A DNA stretch of 64,000 nt from assembly GCA_023935145.1 (NCBI GenBank), contig CM043697.1, positions 56,738,501-56,802,500 of the forward strand, given 5' to 3'. The translations under genes were made by a program, and so were the position numbers. The notes beneath the pieces were generated by a model, which was given only the letters and a program-made list of their open reading frames with translations, was not told the DNA's origin and did no database searches. This DNA comes from Bretschneidera sinensis (lineage: Eukaryota; Streptophyta; Magnoliopsida; Brassicales; Akaniaceae). Below are positions 1-11,980 of this stretch, one piece after another (position 1 is the first letter of the stretch; the number at the start of each line of letters is the position of its first letter).

Positions 1-352
1 AAAGAGATTGAAAAGAGCTCATCAAATAGGTAGTGAAAACACACGAACAAGAAGGCCAATGAACAATCAAAACCAGTAAAAACGTATGTTCTTCACTTTA
101 TCGGGAACAACATACTTAGTTTTCGTCGAAATCCGATCACGGATCACCACTAGATCGTGCAAGCAAAGTGGTTACCCCTATTTTGCTCTACAACATAGCA
201 CAAAAGAACCTTATCTATTTTATGGGTTTTTAAACAACAAGTCAAAAGTGACATTTCCAATTCCTTCTTATTTCGTTTTTCTTCTTTTTTAATTTATTTG
301 TCGTGGTCCCCACATAACGAGGAACCATCAAATAAATCCCCCCCCCCTCAAA
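1..352 (-). other. 3' flank or LTR remnant of the outer Copia element
   Basis: This stretch lies downstream (minus-strand sense) of the Copia pol stop codon. A run of twelve C residues preceded by TC near 337-351 reads as a G-rich polypurine tract on the minus strand, the usual signal just before a 3' LTR. The rest may therefore be LTR sequence, but the window cuts it and no second copy is visible for comparison. No gene is seen here. Confidence 0.35.
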
Positions 353-1236
353 TCATGTTGGGACCATCACCCTAATGGGTGGCAACACCATGCCCGCTTT
401 CTTCTCACACAACTCAAAATTCTCTTTAGACAAGGTTTTAGTCATCATGTTTGAACCATTATCATTAGTGTGAATCTTCTCAACCTGCAGTAGCTTCATC
501 TCCAAAGTATCATAGATCCATGATACGCACCTCAATACATTTGGATCTTGAATGAAATGTTAGATTCTTACAAAGATGGATGATAATCTGATTGTCATAA
601 TAAAATACATATTTCTCTTGCTCAAGGCCTAGTTCTTATAAGAACTTTTTCGTCCATAACAACTCTTTACCGGATTCAGTCACTGCAATGTACTCAACCT
701 CTGTGGTAGACAAAGCAATATATTTCTTCAACCTAGATTGCCATGGCACTCTCCCCTCGCAAAAATCTAGTAACCCAAAATGGACTTCCTAAAATCAACA
801 TCACCAGTCATATTTACATATGAGAATCCATCCAACACATACTTGCCATCACCAAAGAATAGACACCCTAGAAGTACCTTTGAGATACCTGAGTATCCAT
901 TACACCGCAGTCGAATGCTCCTTGCCTAAATTAGAAAAGAATCGACTAACCACATCAATAGTATGAGTGATATCTGGTATTATGCATAACATAACATACA
1001 TCAAACTACCAACAAAATATGCATAAGACACTTTCTTCACTTCCCCTTTCTCTTTCTCACTTGCAAGACAGTGCTTAGAACTGAGCTTGAAGTGGCTTGC
1101 AAGTGCACATGCAACTGTTTTTGTCTTGCTTATAATGAATCCATCAAGAACTTTTTTGATATATCTTTCTTGATATAGCCAAAGCTGTGCACTTTTTCTA
1201 TCTCTAGAGATTTTCATACTAAGAATCTGTTTTATC
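353..1236 (-). pseudogene. Copia polymerase remnant: end of reverse transcriptase and RNase H (3' half)
   Basis: The minus-strand translation carries Copia RT/RNase H landmarks. These include a segment like the ILGMxI...YIxKVL region, the SYAYFVGSLMYVMLC box (normally PYASAVGSLMYAMVC), and the terminal KIHTNDNGSNMMTKTL motif (normally KVHTDxNxADMLTKxL) just before the TGA stop at 353-355. Stops and frame changes interrupt the RNase H part. The fragment begins abruptly at 1236, where a Gypsy element is inserted. The missing upstream part of the same frame resumes at 10119. It is dead retrotransposon sequence, not a host gene. Confidence 0.85.
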
Positions 1237-3343
1237 TGTAACGACCCATCCCGGGTTGGCCACCCTCGAGATGGTGTTGTCACATTTTGAAAATTCTAGC
1301 ACGACACATATACGCAACAATAAAAATAACACCAACTGTGATTATTACATCAATCCTCAACCCTCAATAGGGGAGATACATAATTCAGATCTTGACTTAA
1401 ACATTATATACAACGTAATATGCATGAATATTTACAAATATTTTTTTCCATTAGTCTGAGGATGTGAACCACGTGGCTTACAGATAATGACTTCGTCTGA
1501 ATCTCAACTCACCAAACTATCTATCCTGCTTACTACCTGAAATCATTGTACAATGAGGAATGAGCTTCACAAGTTCGGTGAATTAAACTTACTGGAAGTA
1601 TTCAATTTATATAATTAGTCTTCCAATATTCATTCATCTATATCTCATATATTTTGATAAGAACATTATATTATCACTACTCATATCAAACCTCCATCCT
1701 TTATAAATCTCTTCTTCTCATATAGTTAATCATCACTTTGAGACTATCAATTCTATCTCATAATTGCCACATTATAAGGTTCACAGCATATAATCAGTCA
1801 TCTAGATAATTCTTATCATTTCATATTTCCATATTTCTTCTCAACATAATTGTCTCTCTTGGAGATTCATTCCTCTATCAATAATTTACAATCATGAATA
1901 GCACTCTAGCATCTCAATAATAAAATCAATATTTAAAACAGATGCAGTGCATGAATTATTAATTGGGAATGTCTTCCCACATATCGATATGCTTTAGCTT
2001 AGATCGGTTGCACTCCCGGTTCTTTCATTTTATTTAGACCAACTGCCTTCCCGGTTCTTTTATTTCTAATATATATCGGCTGTCACGCTTTTCATTTAGA
2101 CCGACCGCTCTCCTGGTTCTTTTATTTTCATTTAAACCGGCTGTCTTTCCTTTTTTTTTATTTTCATTTAAATCGGCTGTCTTCCCGGTTCTTTTATTTT
2201 ATTTTATGCATATGAATAATGGTATGAAATATGCATATGAACAATAATATAGAAACAAACATGTATTCAAACATTCAAATTAGTTATCCTGATTATTCTC
2301 AAATTATTATTTGAAAATTTTCACTAAATTCCTCTCATCATAAATTATATCAAATCATCAACCATAGCTCGTTGAGAATTTCACTTATTACCCTTATTAT
2401 TAAATCAACTCATTATTCCAATAATATTATTTCTCATAAATTAATTCTCTACACATCTATTATTCCTATCATACTTATCAACCAATTTTCATCTATCACC
2501 AAATCATAAGTTAATGATTTATTCAAATACTATCACCATATATTTCATATTTATCTTGATTACTTCAAGTAAATATAACTCATCACGTAACACTTAGAGC
2601 TACTCGTGGATCACCTCCTTACCTTTTCTGTTCCTTTCAGTAATTTCCTCCAGTTGCTGATCGTCAACACCTGACAAAATATTTATATTAAATTTTTAAT
2701 TAATTCTTCAATTCCTCCATAATTCACATCCTTTGAAAATTCTCACATTGAATTTCAGGAATTTCATGTATGCTAAATTTCAAAAATAAACTTCATGTTA
2801 TTACCTTTTGTTTTTCTTAGAGCTTCCTGTGACTATCTATAAAATTCTTCTGTAAACTCCTTTAAAATTTTACTCTTTCAATCTTTCTTTCGGTCCCCGA
2901 GTGTTTAAAGAAATAGAATAGTTTGAATTGAGGAAATGAGAAAATCAAACAGGATTTGGTAAGTAATGAATAAAAAAAAGAATATATATATATAAAACTT
3001 TTTACTCACTGCCCCCCGCCACCATTTCTAATTGTTTGTTTATTGTCAAGTGATGCAACACCAGGACTTCCAAGTGTTGCACGCCCATTTTTTTTTCTGT
3101 CCCTTTTTCCTTTTGCTTTTCCTTTTTTTTTTTCCTTCTTTATCCTTCCATGTTGTCCTAGACGCGTTTTTTATTCTTTTTTTTTTCTTTGTATCCACAC
3201 CGTCATGCATCCAGGTTTTTTTTTTCAAAAGAATTATTTTATTCAAATAATAAACCTTTGACGTATATATTATTTTATTTTAATTCAATATCATATTTAT
3301 CAAATTACTTCTTTACCCATACTTTAAGAATACAGGTATTATA
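1237..3343 (-). repeat. 3' LTR of nested Gypsy element
   Basis: It is about 2.1 kb, starts TGTAACGACCC on the plus strand and matches 7998-10113 along its whole length with many scattered substitutions. Its outer end is intact, but the inner end reads TATA where the partner reads TACA. At 1998-2200 it has a short tandem array of units of about 40 bp with a CCGGCTGTCTTCCCGG-like core, also present in the partner. Confidence 0.93.
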
Positions 3344-3959
3344 ATTCTACCCACCTTATAAAAATTTCGTCCCCAAAATTTCCTTACCTAACTCAAGAAA
3401 AAATTGTGAATAATATTTCTTCATAGTTACCTCATGCTCTCACATAATCATTTCAGCATATTTATTCCGTCACAGAACTTGAATTAATGGAATTACTTTA
3501 TTACACAAGACTTGTTCTTCTCTGTTTAAATTTCTCATTGGTACTTATATAAAAGTCAAACCTTCCTCAATTTCTACAGTTTAGCTTGAAATATTATAAG
3601 ATTCATCATGTAAACACTTTCGCAAAAGTGAAACATGAAACACATTGTGTAACTACTTTAACGTTGGAGGCAATTCCAGGCTATACACGACTAGTACAAC
3701 TTTCTCAACAACCTCATAGGGTCCCACATACCTCGGACTCAACTTTTCTTTCCTGTTTAAATCTCAATACACCTTTTCATGGAGATATTTTTAAATACAC
3801 TAAACCACGTATTTGAAATTTGAGAGGTCTTCTCTTATTATCAGCATAGCTATTCGGTCTACTCTGTGCTACTTTACGGTTCTCTCTAACTAGTTTGATC
3901 CTCTCAGTTGTTAACTCAATAATTTATTGACCAAATATATTTCTCTTTCCCATTTTTTC
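3344..3959 (-). other. Gypsy 3' untranslated region and polypurine tract
   Basis: This is the internal region of the nested element between the integrase remnant and the 3' LTR. The minus strand holds GGGGACGAAATTTTTATAAG followed by GTGGG just before the LTR, a typical end of Tekay/Del-type internal regions. No intact reading frame is seen. Confidence 0.6.
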
Positions 3960-4900
3960 CTAACATGTAGGAGTTCTACACCTCCTACCATACAATGTCT
4001 CAATCGGTGTCATTCTATTACCAAATTGATGTTGATTATTATAAGCAGATTCTATCAAGGGCAAATAAACATCCCAACTTATTGAGAAACTCATCACATT
4101 TACCCTTAAAATATCTTCTAGTACTCTAATAATCCTTTTTGTTTGCTCAACTGTTTGAGGATGAAAAGTTGTAATAAACTGCAACTGTGTACACATGGCT
4201 TTCTGAAAGCCTCTCCAAAACCAAGATGTAAATCTAGCATCTCTAAATGACACTATGCTCAGTAGTACTCCATAACACCTCACAATCTCCACAACATATA
4301 GTTCAGCCAACTTTTTAGGATTCCAATTAGTTTTAATTGGAAGAAATTGGAATGACTTAAAAAGTCTATCTACTATCACTTACACTGTATCGTGACCTCT
4401 TTGAGTATGAGAAAATCCACAGTCACATTTTTTTCTATGGTCATTCAAGCACAGGAAGAGGCTGTAGTAAGCATCCTAGATGTTTATTCTCTAACTTCAC
4501 TTACAGATAAACCAAAGATCTAGAAATATATTCAACTACATCCCTAATCAATCTTGACCATTAGTATTTCTGTCTCAATCCTCTACACATCTTATTGTTA
4601 CTCCCGTGCATCAAATATACATCATCATGTACCTCTTTCAATATCTTCTTTCTCAACTCCGCATCATTGGGAACACAAGTCATATGTTACAATACCAAAA
4701 TACCATCATTTCAAATTTTGAACTCATATTGATTTTTAGTAAGCACTCAATGCTTAATATTTTCTATCTCTTCATCTCTACCTTGCATCTCTAATAAGCA
4801 TTTTACTATGGATGACTGTACAATCATATTTGTTAACAATGATCCTCTATCACTGATATTCAACTTCATTTTTATCTCTCTTAATCTACCATAAATTACA
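3960..4900 (-). pseudogene. Gypsy integrase remnant
   Basis: The minus-strand 139-residue frame at 3960-4379 begins MIVDRLFKSFQFLPIKTNW, the integrase-core signature normally read as VVVDRLTKSAHFLPV. It goes on through a broken SDRDARF box (here SFRDARF) and a broken GQSERTIQ box (here EQTKRIIR), and ends with YGRRCRTPTC. Both the second Asp and the Glu of the D-D-E triad look replaced, so the enzyme is dead even within this open frame. Weaker zinc-finger similarity and stops lie upstream, to about 4900. Confidence 0.85.
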
Positions 4901-4949
4901 CATCATGACTTTCAATAACAGACAATCTTCTTGTAGATTTTCTACTCAA

Positions 4950-6090
4950 TGCATCAACTACCACATTCGCCTTTTCTAGATAGTGAATTGTACAATTTTA
5001 GCATTAATCAACTCCATCCACCATCTTTGCCTCAAATTTAACTCTCGCTGGGTAGGTAAGTATGTAAAACTCTTATGATCAATGAATATCTCACAAGTGG
5101 CTCCATACAGATGATGTCTCCAATCTTTAAAGTAATCACTATGGCAGTTAACTCTAAGCTGTGGGTGAAATAATTTCTATCATGATTCTTCAATTGCCTA
5201 GAAGTATAGGCCACAGCTTTCCCATGTTATATCAACACACATCCCAACCATTGATATGATGTATCACTATGCACCACAAATCCTTCATCACTAGAAGGTA
5301 GCACCAATATTGGAGCTGTAGTTAATTTCTCATTTAGTAATTGGAAATTTTTCTCACACTTCCCATACCATAAAAATATCACCTCTTTCCTGGCCAGTCT
5401 AGTCAACAGTACTACAATAATAGAAAATTTCTAAAAGAATCTTCTATAATAACCAGCTAACTCCAAGAAGATTCTAATCTCAGTCACATTAATTGGTCTC
5501 TCCCAACTCAACATTGCCTCTACCTTTTGTGGATCAACTGTTATGCCATTTTCATATATTACATGCCCCAAGAAAGTTATCTTATTCAGCCAAAATTCAC
5601 ATTTAGAAAATTATAGCATACAATCTCTCTTTCATCAAAATCTCCAACATAATTTCTAAATGTTTTACATGCTCTTCCTTAGTTTTTAAATACACCAAGA
5701 TGTTATCAATGAACACAACCACAAGATTATCAAGAAATGGTTTAAACATTTTATTCATCAAGTCCATGAATGTTGCTGGAGCGTTAGTCAGTCCAAATGA
5801 CATCACAAGAAACTTATGACCATAACATGTCCTAAAAACAGTCTTAGGCATGTCTCCCTTTTTCTATCCTCAATTGATGATAACCTGATCTCAGGTCTAT
5901 TTTTGAAAATACCCTTACTCCATACAACTTCTCAAATAAATCATCTATCCTGGGTAAAAAATATTGTTCTTAATGGTTATCTTATTCAACTATCTGTAGT
6001 CTATACACAATCTCATCATTCCATTTTTTTCTTCACAAACAATATATGGCTCCCCAAAGCGACACACTAAATCGAATAAATTGTTTATCT
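4950..6090 (-). pseudogene. Gypsy reverse transcriptase and RNase H remnant
   Basis: Minus-strand motifs in order are PYIVCEEKNGMMRLCIDYR and [14 protein letters not shown] (6070-5940), then [20 protein letters not shown] and [18 protein letters not shown] (5603-5851). The catalytic box, normally FIDDILVYSK, has its second Asp changed to Asn. RNase H similarity continues to about 4950 with stops and frame changes. Both observations mark a long-inactive polymerase. Confidence 0.88.
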
Positions 6091-6413
6091 AACAATTCTT
6101 AAACTTTCAACTCTCTTAACTTAGTGGGTGTCACTCTATAGGGTGCTATAAATATATGTGATGAACTTGCTATCACATCAATAGAGAATTTAATCTTCCT
6201 ATATGGAGTCAAACTAGACAACTTATCAAGAATTACATCAAAAAAAAAAAATCTTTCATTACTAAGATTTCTTCCAACTCTCTATTATCATTTCTAAAAT
6301 CCATCACATTTTCCAAATACCCCTCACATCCTTTCTTTGACCATTTACTAGTAGTCAGAGCAAAAATAAGATAGTTCGTGAGTATCTTATGTTCTTCCTG
6401 AAAGTTAAACTCT

Positions 6414-6689
6414 TCATGTGTATATCTTGAACACTACATTCTTTCTAAAACAATCAACCATATTCAAAGATAATAAATCCGCTTTAGATTCTCTATCACT
6501 GATACGAATCACACAACCCTTGTAAACATTTATGATTATCACTCTATCTCTAGTGGAAACTTCATCAATATTATTATGCATCAAATGACTAATACATGCA
6601 TCAATAAAATTCGCAAATACATTAGATGCAAAATAATGGGTTGCACCAAGATTAACCAATATTGATATGTCCACCTTTTCTACATACAA
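6414..6689 (-). pseudogene. Gypsy retropepsin-like protease remnant
   Basis: A 91-residue minus-strand frame contains VDISILVNLGATHYFAS, which matches the Gypsy protease active-site region usually read ILVDSGATHSFIS. The catalytic Asp is Asn here and the following Ser is Leu, so the protease is inactive. Confidence 0.8.
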
Positions 6690-6699
6690 GGCACCTCAA

Positions 6700-7930
6700 A
6701 TTAGAACAATTCTGGATAAATATCTTATCAGATTACATCTATAACACGTTCTAGTATTTTTATCACGTTATCAGATCCTCTAAGTAGTACACTCTCACCT
6801 TTACCATAACTTCCAGTTCCCATAACCTATCTCTCAAATCTAAGGATCTCACCAATATTACTTTGAGCTACAAAAGCAATAGATCCTACTTGCCTTTGAC
6901 TATATACTATAGTTCCTTGTGAAAAGGAAAGTCTCATCTGGGGTGGTCTCTCACCCTATACACTCATATTACCATTACTTCTAAAACCTTCATGTCTAAG
7001 CCTCTTTAACCACTCTTTCTCTTTCCCTTAAACTCTATAAGATCTTTTCTAATCTGAAGTGTTATATCCACCAACCTGACATAATTCATATGCCTCATAT
7101 AAGATAGTTTCAATCAAATCTTAAAACATAGTTTATCTTTGAACCTCTTACACTTCTTCTACTCTAGGTCTACCATTTTCGGTACAACCATTGACAAGAC
7201 CACAAATTTGCTATCATATTGAGCCACAGTCAACATATGTTTACCTCAAATAAATGAAAATTCTCTTCTGTTGGGCTCTGAAAGTATATGAGCAATATTT
7301 ATAAAAAAACAAGCCTCTTTAAACTTATTCTAAATTAATGGTCTATTAACATATACACTTACCCTGGGAAGAGTATCCTCCCACCATTCTAAAGCTTCTA
7401 TTTTTAACTTAAATGAAGTAAAGGTGACCCTTTGCCTACCAGTCACTGGTAAAGTACCAAATAATCTCTTTATATGTTTCACCCATAGCTCGGGCTCAAA
7501 TACAACAAAACATTCAACTTAATATATCTAACAAAATAATCTTCATGCATCTCGTGTATAAACTCACATTTTCCCTTTTTGAACGTCTACCATTACTGAA
7601 TTTACAACTACCTTAGGCACCGCTCCAGCCTGTTCATCAAGTCTATGCTATAGACTATCAACTCTATCATCTATTACATCCATTTTCTCAAGAGCATGTG
7701 CAAGAGCTTATCTTAGCTCATCTCTTTCAACTTTAGATTCTCTCACACCTCTACTAATATCAATTATACTGTCAACAGGTTCCCTTCTAGGAACCACATA
7801 TTCAGACTCAACCTCGACTTGTCAAAATATTGGGGGCCTACTACGCCCTCTCAAATCAACAACTCTAGCTCTACCTCTAGCACGTCCGTGTGTCATCCTC
7901 AGACTATTCATTAGAATATAATTTGTTTTA
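6700..7930 (-). pseudogene. Gypsy gag remnant
   Basis: The minus-strand frames start MNSLRMTHGRARGRARVVDL (7914 downward) and run through gag-like text (ALEWWEDTL near 7390, SEPNRREFSF near 7270) with repeated stops. The position directly after the primer-binding site and 5' LTR fits gag. No intact zinc knuckle was found. Confidence 0.75.
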
Positions 7931-7997
7931 ATCTTCCACTATCTTAATTTTTATGCAGTCTACATAATCATAAAACCTAATGTTTTGATACCAAAAT

Positions 7998-9709
7998 TGT
8001 AATGACCCATCCTGGGTTGGCCACCCTCGAGACGGTGTTGTCACATTTTGAAAATCCCAACACGACATATATATACAACAATAAAAATAACACCAATTGC
8101 GATTATTACATCAATCATCAACCCTCAACATAGGAGATACATCATTTAGATCTTAACTTAAACATTTTATACAATGTAATATGCATGAATATTTACAAAT
8201 ATTTTTTTCCATTAGTCTGAGGATATGAACCACGTGGTTTACAGATAATGGTTTTGTCTGAATCTAAACTCATCAAACTATTTGTCATGCCTGCTACCTG
8301 AAATCATTGTACTATGAGGAGTGAGTTTCACAAGCTTAGTGAATTAAACTTACTAGAAGTATTCAATTTGTATAATTAGTCTTCCAATATTCATTCATCT
8401 ATATCTCATATATTTTAATAATAACATTATATTATCACTACTCATATCAAATCTCCATCCTTTATAAATCTTTTCTTCTCATATAATTAATCATTATCTT
8501 GAGACTATCAATTTTATCTCATAATTACCTCAATTATGAGATTCACAGCATATAATCAGTCACTCAGATAATTCTCATCATTTCATATTTCCATATTTCT
8601 TATTAGCATAATTGTCTTTCTGTGAAACTCATTCGTCTATCAATAATTTACAATCATGAATAGTACTTTAGCATCTCAATAATAAAATCGATATTTAAAA
8701 TAGATGCAATGCATGAATTATTAATTGGGAACGTCTTCCCAAATGTCGGCATATTTTAGCTTAGATCGGCTGCCCTTCTGATTCTTTTATTTTATTTAGA
8801 CCAGCTGCCTTCCCGGTTCTTTTATTTCCAGCATATACCGGCTGTCATAGTTTTCATTTAGACCAGCTGCCCTCCCGGTTCTTTTATTTTCATTTAGACC
8901 GGCTACCTTCCCGGTTCTTTTATTTTATGCATATGCATATGAATAATGGTATAAAATATGCATATGAACAATAATATAGAAACAATCATGTATTCAAACA
9001 TTCAAATTAGCTATCCTAATTATTCTCAACTTATTATTTGAAAAATTCCACCAAATTCTTCTCATCATAAATCATATCAAATCATCAACCATAGCTTGTC
9101 AGGAATTTCATTTATCACTCTTATTATTAAATCTACTCATTATTCCAATAATATTGTTTCTCATAAAATAATTCTCTACACATCCATTATTTCTATCATA
9201 CATATCAACCAACTTTCATCTATCACCAAATCATAAGTTATGATTTATTCAAATACTATCACCATATATTTCATATTTATCTTGATTACTTAAAGTAAAT
9301 CTAACTCACCACGTAGCACTTAGAGCTACTCGTGGATCATCTCATTGCCTTTCCTGCTCCTTTCAGTAATTTTCTCAAGTTGCTGATCGTCAACACCTAA
9401 CATAATATTTATATTAAATTTCTAATTTATTCTTCAATTTCTTCATAATTCACATCATTTGAAAATTCCCATATTGAATTTCGGAAATTTTATGTATGCT
9501 AAATTTGAAAAATAAACTTCATGTTATTACCTTCTGTCTTTCTTAGAGCTTCCCGTGACTCTTTATAAATTCTCCCATAAATTTCTTCAAAATTTTACTC
9601 TTTCAATCTTTCTTTCGGTCCCCAAGTGTTTAAAGAAACAGAATAGTTTGAATTGAGGAAAGGAGAAAACCAAATAGGATTTGGTAAGTAATTGAATAAA
9701 TAAAAGAAA

Positions 9710-9752
<43 letters not shown>

Positions 9753-10113
9753 TTTGTACTCACCGCCCCCCTTGCAACCATTTCTAATTGTTTGCTTAGT
9801 GTCAAATGATGCAACACCTGGATTTCCAGGTGTTGCACGCCCATTTTTTTTTCTTTTTTCTTTTTTCTTTTTTTATTTCTTTTTCTTTCTTTTTTTTGCC
9901 TTCTCATCCTTCCATGCTGTCCTGGATGCGTTTTTTTCTTCTTTTCTTTTCTTTTTTTTTTGTATCCACATCATCACGCGCCTAGTTTTTTTTTCAAAAG
10001 AATTATTTTATTCAAATAATAAACCTTTTCACATATATATTATTTTATTTTAATTCCATATCATATTTATCAAATTACTTCTTTACTCATACTTTAAGAA
10101 CATGCGTATTACA
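7998..10113 (-). repeat. 5' LTR of nested Gypsy element
   Basis: On the plus strand it starts TGTAATGACCC and ends GCGTATTACA, the proper TG...CA ends, and matches 1237-3343. It has expanded an AT dinucleotide run at 9711-9747 (short in the partner) and carries long T-rich tracts at 9840-9960 that create meaningless ORFs. The flanking TTATC duplication starts at 10114. Confidence 0.93.
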
Positions 10114-10118
10114 TTATC

Positions 10119-10930
10119 GGTCCCAAATCCTTCATGGCAAAGAATTTACAAAGTTATTTCCTTAACTTGCCAATTTTACCAATATAATAACCATCAATCA
10201 ATATGTCATCCATATAAAGCAAGAGTATGATAAAGTCACCATCAAAAAATCTCTTTAGATATAGACAATGATTAGAAGTTGTCAGGTTGTACTTATGGCT
10301 CTCCATAAAATATTCAAACTTCTTTTACCATTGTCGAAGTGCTTGCTTAAGCCCATATAATCTCTTTTAAAAAATACACACCAAATGATCTTTACTTTGG
10401 GTTTTGAACCCATCTAGCTGCTCCGTCTAGATCTCTTCCTCCAAGTCACCATGGAGAAAGGAAGTTTTCACATCAAGTTGTTCAATCTCTAAATGTAGAA
10501 TAGCAAGTGAACCAAAAACAACTTGGATAAAGACATCTTAACCATTAGCGAGAAGATTTCTTCAAAATCAACTATTTTTCTGACTGAATCCCTTTACAAC
10601 CAGTCTTTCCTTGTAACTTACCTGTAATATTTTCTCTTCAACTTTCAACCTATACACTCATTTATTCTTGAGTGCTTTCTTACTGTTAGGTAGTTTCAAC
10701 AACACATAAGTTTGGTTCTCATACAAGGATTTCATCTCATCTTAGATGGCTTTCAACTACTCATATTTATGCTCATGAATGATGACCTCTTGTTAACTAT
10801 TTAGTTCTCTCCCAACAATAAACATCACATATTCCTGTGGAGAATACTGTTTGGGAGGTCGACTCACTCTAGTGGAACTTCTCAATTGGGGCTCTATAGG
10901 GGCTTGCTGAACTTCTTGTTCTATCTGACT
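10119..10930 (-). pseudogene. Copia polymerase remnant: upstream half of reverse transcriptase
   Basis: The minus-strand translation carries Copia RT landmarks. From upstream these are RPPKQYSPQEYVMFIVGREL (10870-10800), QLDVKTSFLHGDLEEEI (about 10480-10430), LYGLKQALRQW, and LLLYMDDILIDGYYIG near 10200 (normally LYVDDMLIxG), then FAMKDLGP next to the Gypsy insertion. The frame is the same as that of the fragment ending at 1236 once the insertion and one TTATC copy are ignored. Several stops show that it was, or became, inactive. Gag, protease and integrase of this element are not seen to the right. Confidence 0.88.
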
Positions 10931-11826
10931 ATACTTAGGCAACTTATTAGCTGACTCATAATCAATTGTGAGAGCATCACCATAATCAACTGCAATCTCA
11001 TTCTATGCAGGTTTAGGGAGATATGAATGATAAATAGATAAGGAGAAGATGAGAGAGAAAAAGAGAGAGAGAGAGAGAGCCAAAAATGTGTAGGCCATAT
11101 TATGAAGAAGAAAACCCTTATCTCATGGAAATGAGAGGTATTTATAAAGTGTCTCACATGTATGGTACTTATATGCATGTAGAATAGCTGATGTAGCATT
11201 AACATATGTCCAATCATACTTTCTAACCCACTTAATAGGAGTGTTATGAACCCATAAATGGATCTTAATGAGCGTATTGGACTTCATGTATTCAGTCGAA
11301 TCCGATACATCTCATTAAGTGAACCTCTCCAAGCTTACCAAACCACAATTTTCTTAAAATATTTCAAAAATGACACGTTATATATATATAATAGGATGAC
11401 ATGGGTGTATTTGTGGTACCTATACAACAAGTGTATAAATTCATTTCCAGTAATCAATTTGGCTTATAGGACATACTAGTATAATAAAGATTGTTGAACA
11501 CACATTTAAACACCCAAACATGCATTTAGGAAAGTCTAGTTATAACTATGATGAAAATATAGTAATAATTACAACTCAATTGTCCAAAGTGTATTAAAAA
11601 AAGTGTCTTATATGAGTGTCCCACTGATTAAAGCCCTTGTGTATAAATATTACTAACTTAACAAAAATCTTGTACTAAATTCAATAAAGTAAGCCAACCT
11701 TTCATTGAATATGGCCCATATAAGCCCATTTGAAGTCGCATACCTCGTACTTAAATATTCTAACCTTTTTTCTTTACTATTTAAGTGTCCCGTTCGAAAA
11801 TAAGTCAAAATGTTTTATGTATTCAT
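10931..11826. other. Intergenic or eroded Copia flank, no gene recognised
   Basis: It holds a (GA)n run at 11065-11085, AT-rich sequence and short chance ORFs. The Copia homology fades at roughly 10950-11000 with no LTR or target duplication visible. Confidence 0.4.
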
Positions 11827-11980
11827 TTCGTGGTAAAATACATATTTTTTACAATAAACTTTTTATTTATGGTGCTAAAACATATAATATTTTAGTAAAT
11901 ATTTTTTACTATCAATGTATGTTAGCATTTTTATCACTAAAATTATAAATTCACCATAAAAAATATGTTTTTACCACAAA
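11827..11980. repeat. Small fold-back repeat (MITE candidate)
   Basis: The left arm CGTGGTAAAATACATATTTT (from 11829) pairs with a right arm at 11954-11979, whose reverse complement reads TTGTGGTAAAAACATATTTT. The spacer is AT-rich and partly self-complementary. No convincing target duplication was seen. Confidence 0.4.

Larger units (their letters stand above)
1237..10113 (-). mobile_element. Complete but decayed Ty3/Gypsy LTR retrotransposon, nested in Copia
   Basis: Two long terminal repeats (1237-3343 and 7998-10113) bracket a minus-strand internal region in the order gag, protease, RT, RNase H, integrase. The insertion duplicated TTATC (1232-1236 and 10114-10118). On the minus strand the 5' LTR is followed by TGGTATCAAAAC (7982-7993), complementary to the 3' end of initiator tRNA-Met as a primer-binding site. 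A purine-rich AAGGTGGG precedes the 3' LTR near 3350. Domain order, the GRRCRTPTC-like integrase end and the 2.1-kb LTRs suggest a chromovirus of the Tekay/Del kind (inference). All coding parts carry stops, so it cannot move on its own. Confidence 0.93.

Noticed and set aside
3032..3261. Overlapping ORFs on both strands rich in Phe/Lys
   Set aside because: They are translations of T-rich tracts inside an LTR. The matching tracts at 9754-10053 in the partner LTR give unrelated frames.
9587..10053. Lys-rich minus ORF and Phe-rich plus ORF
   Set aside because: They come from poly-T/poly-A and AT-repeat sequence in the right LTR of the nested Gypsy element.
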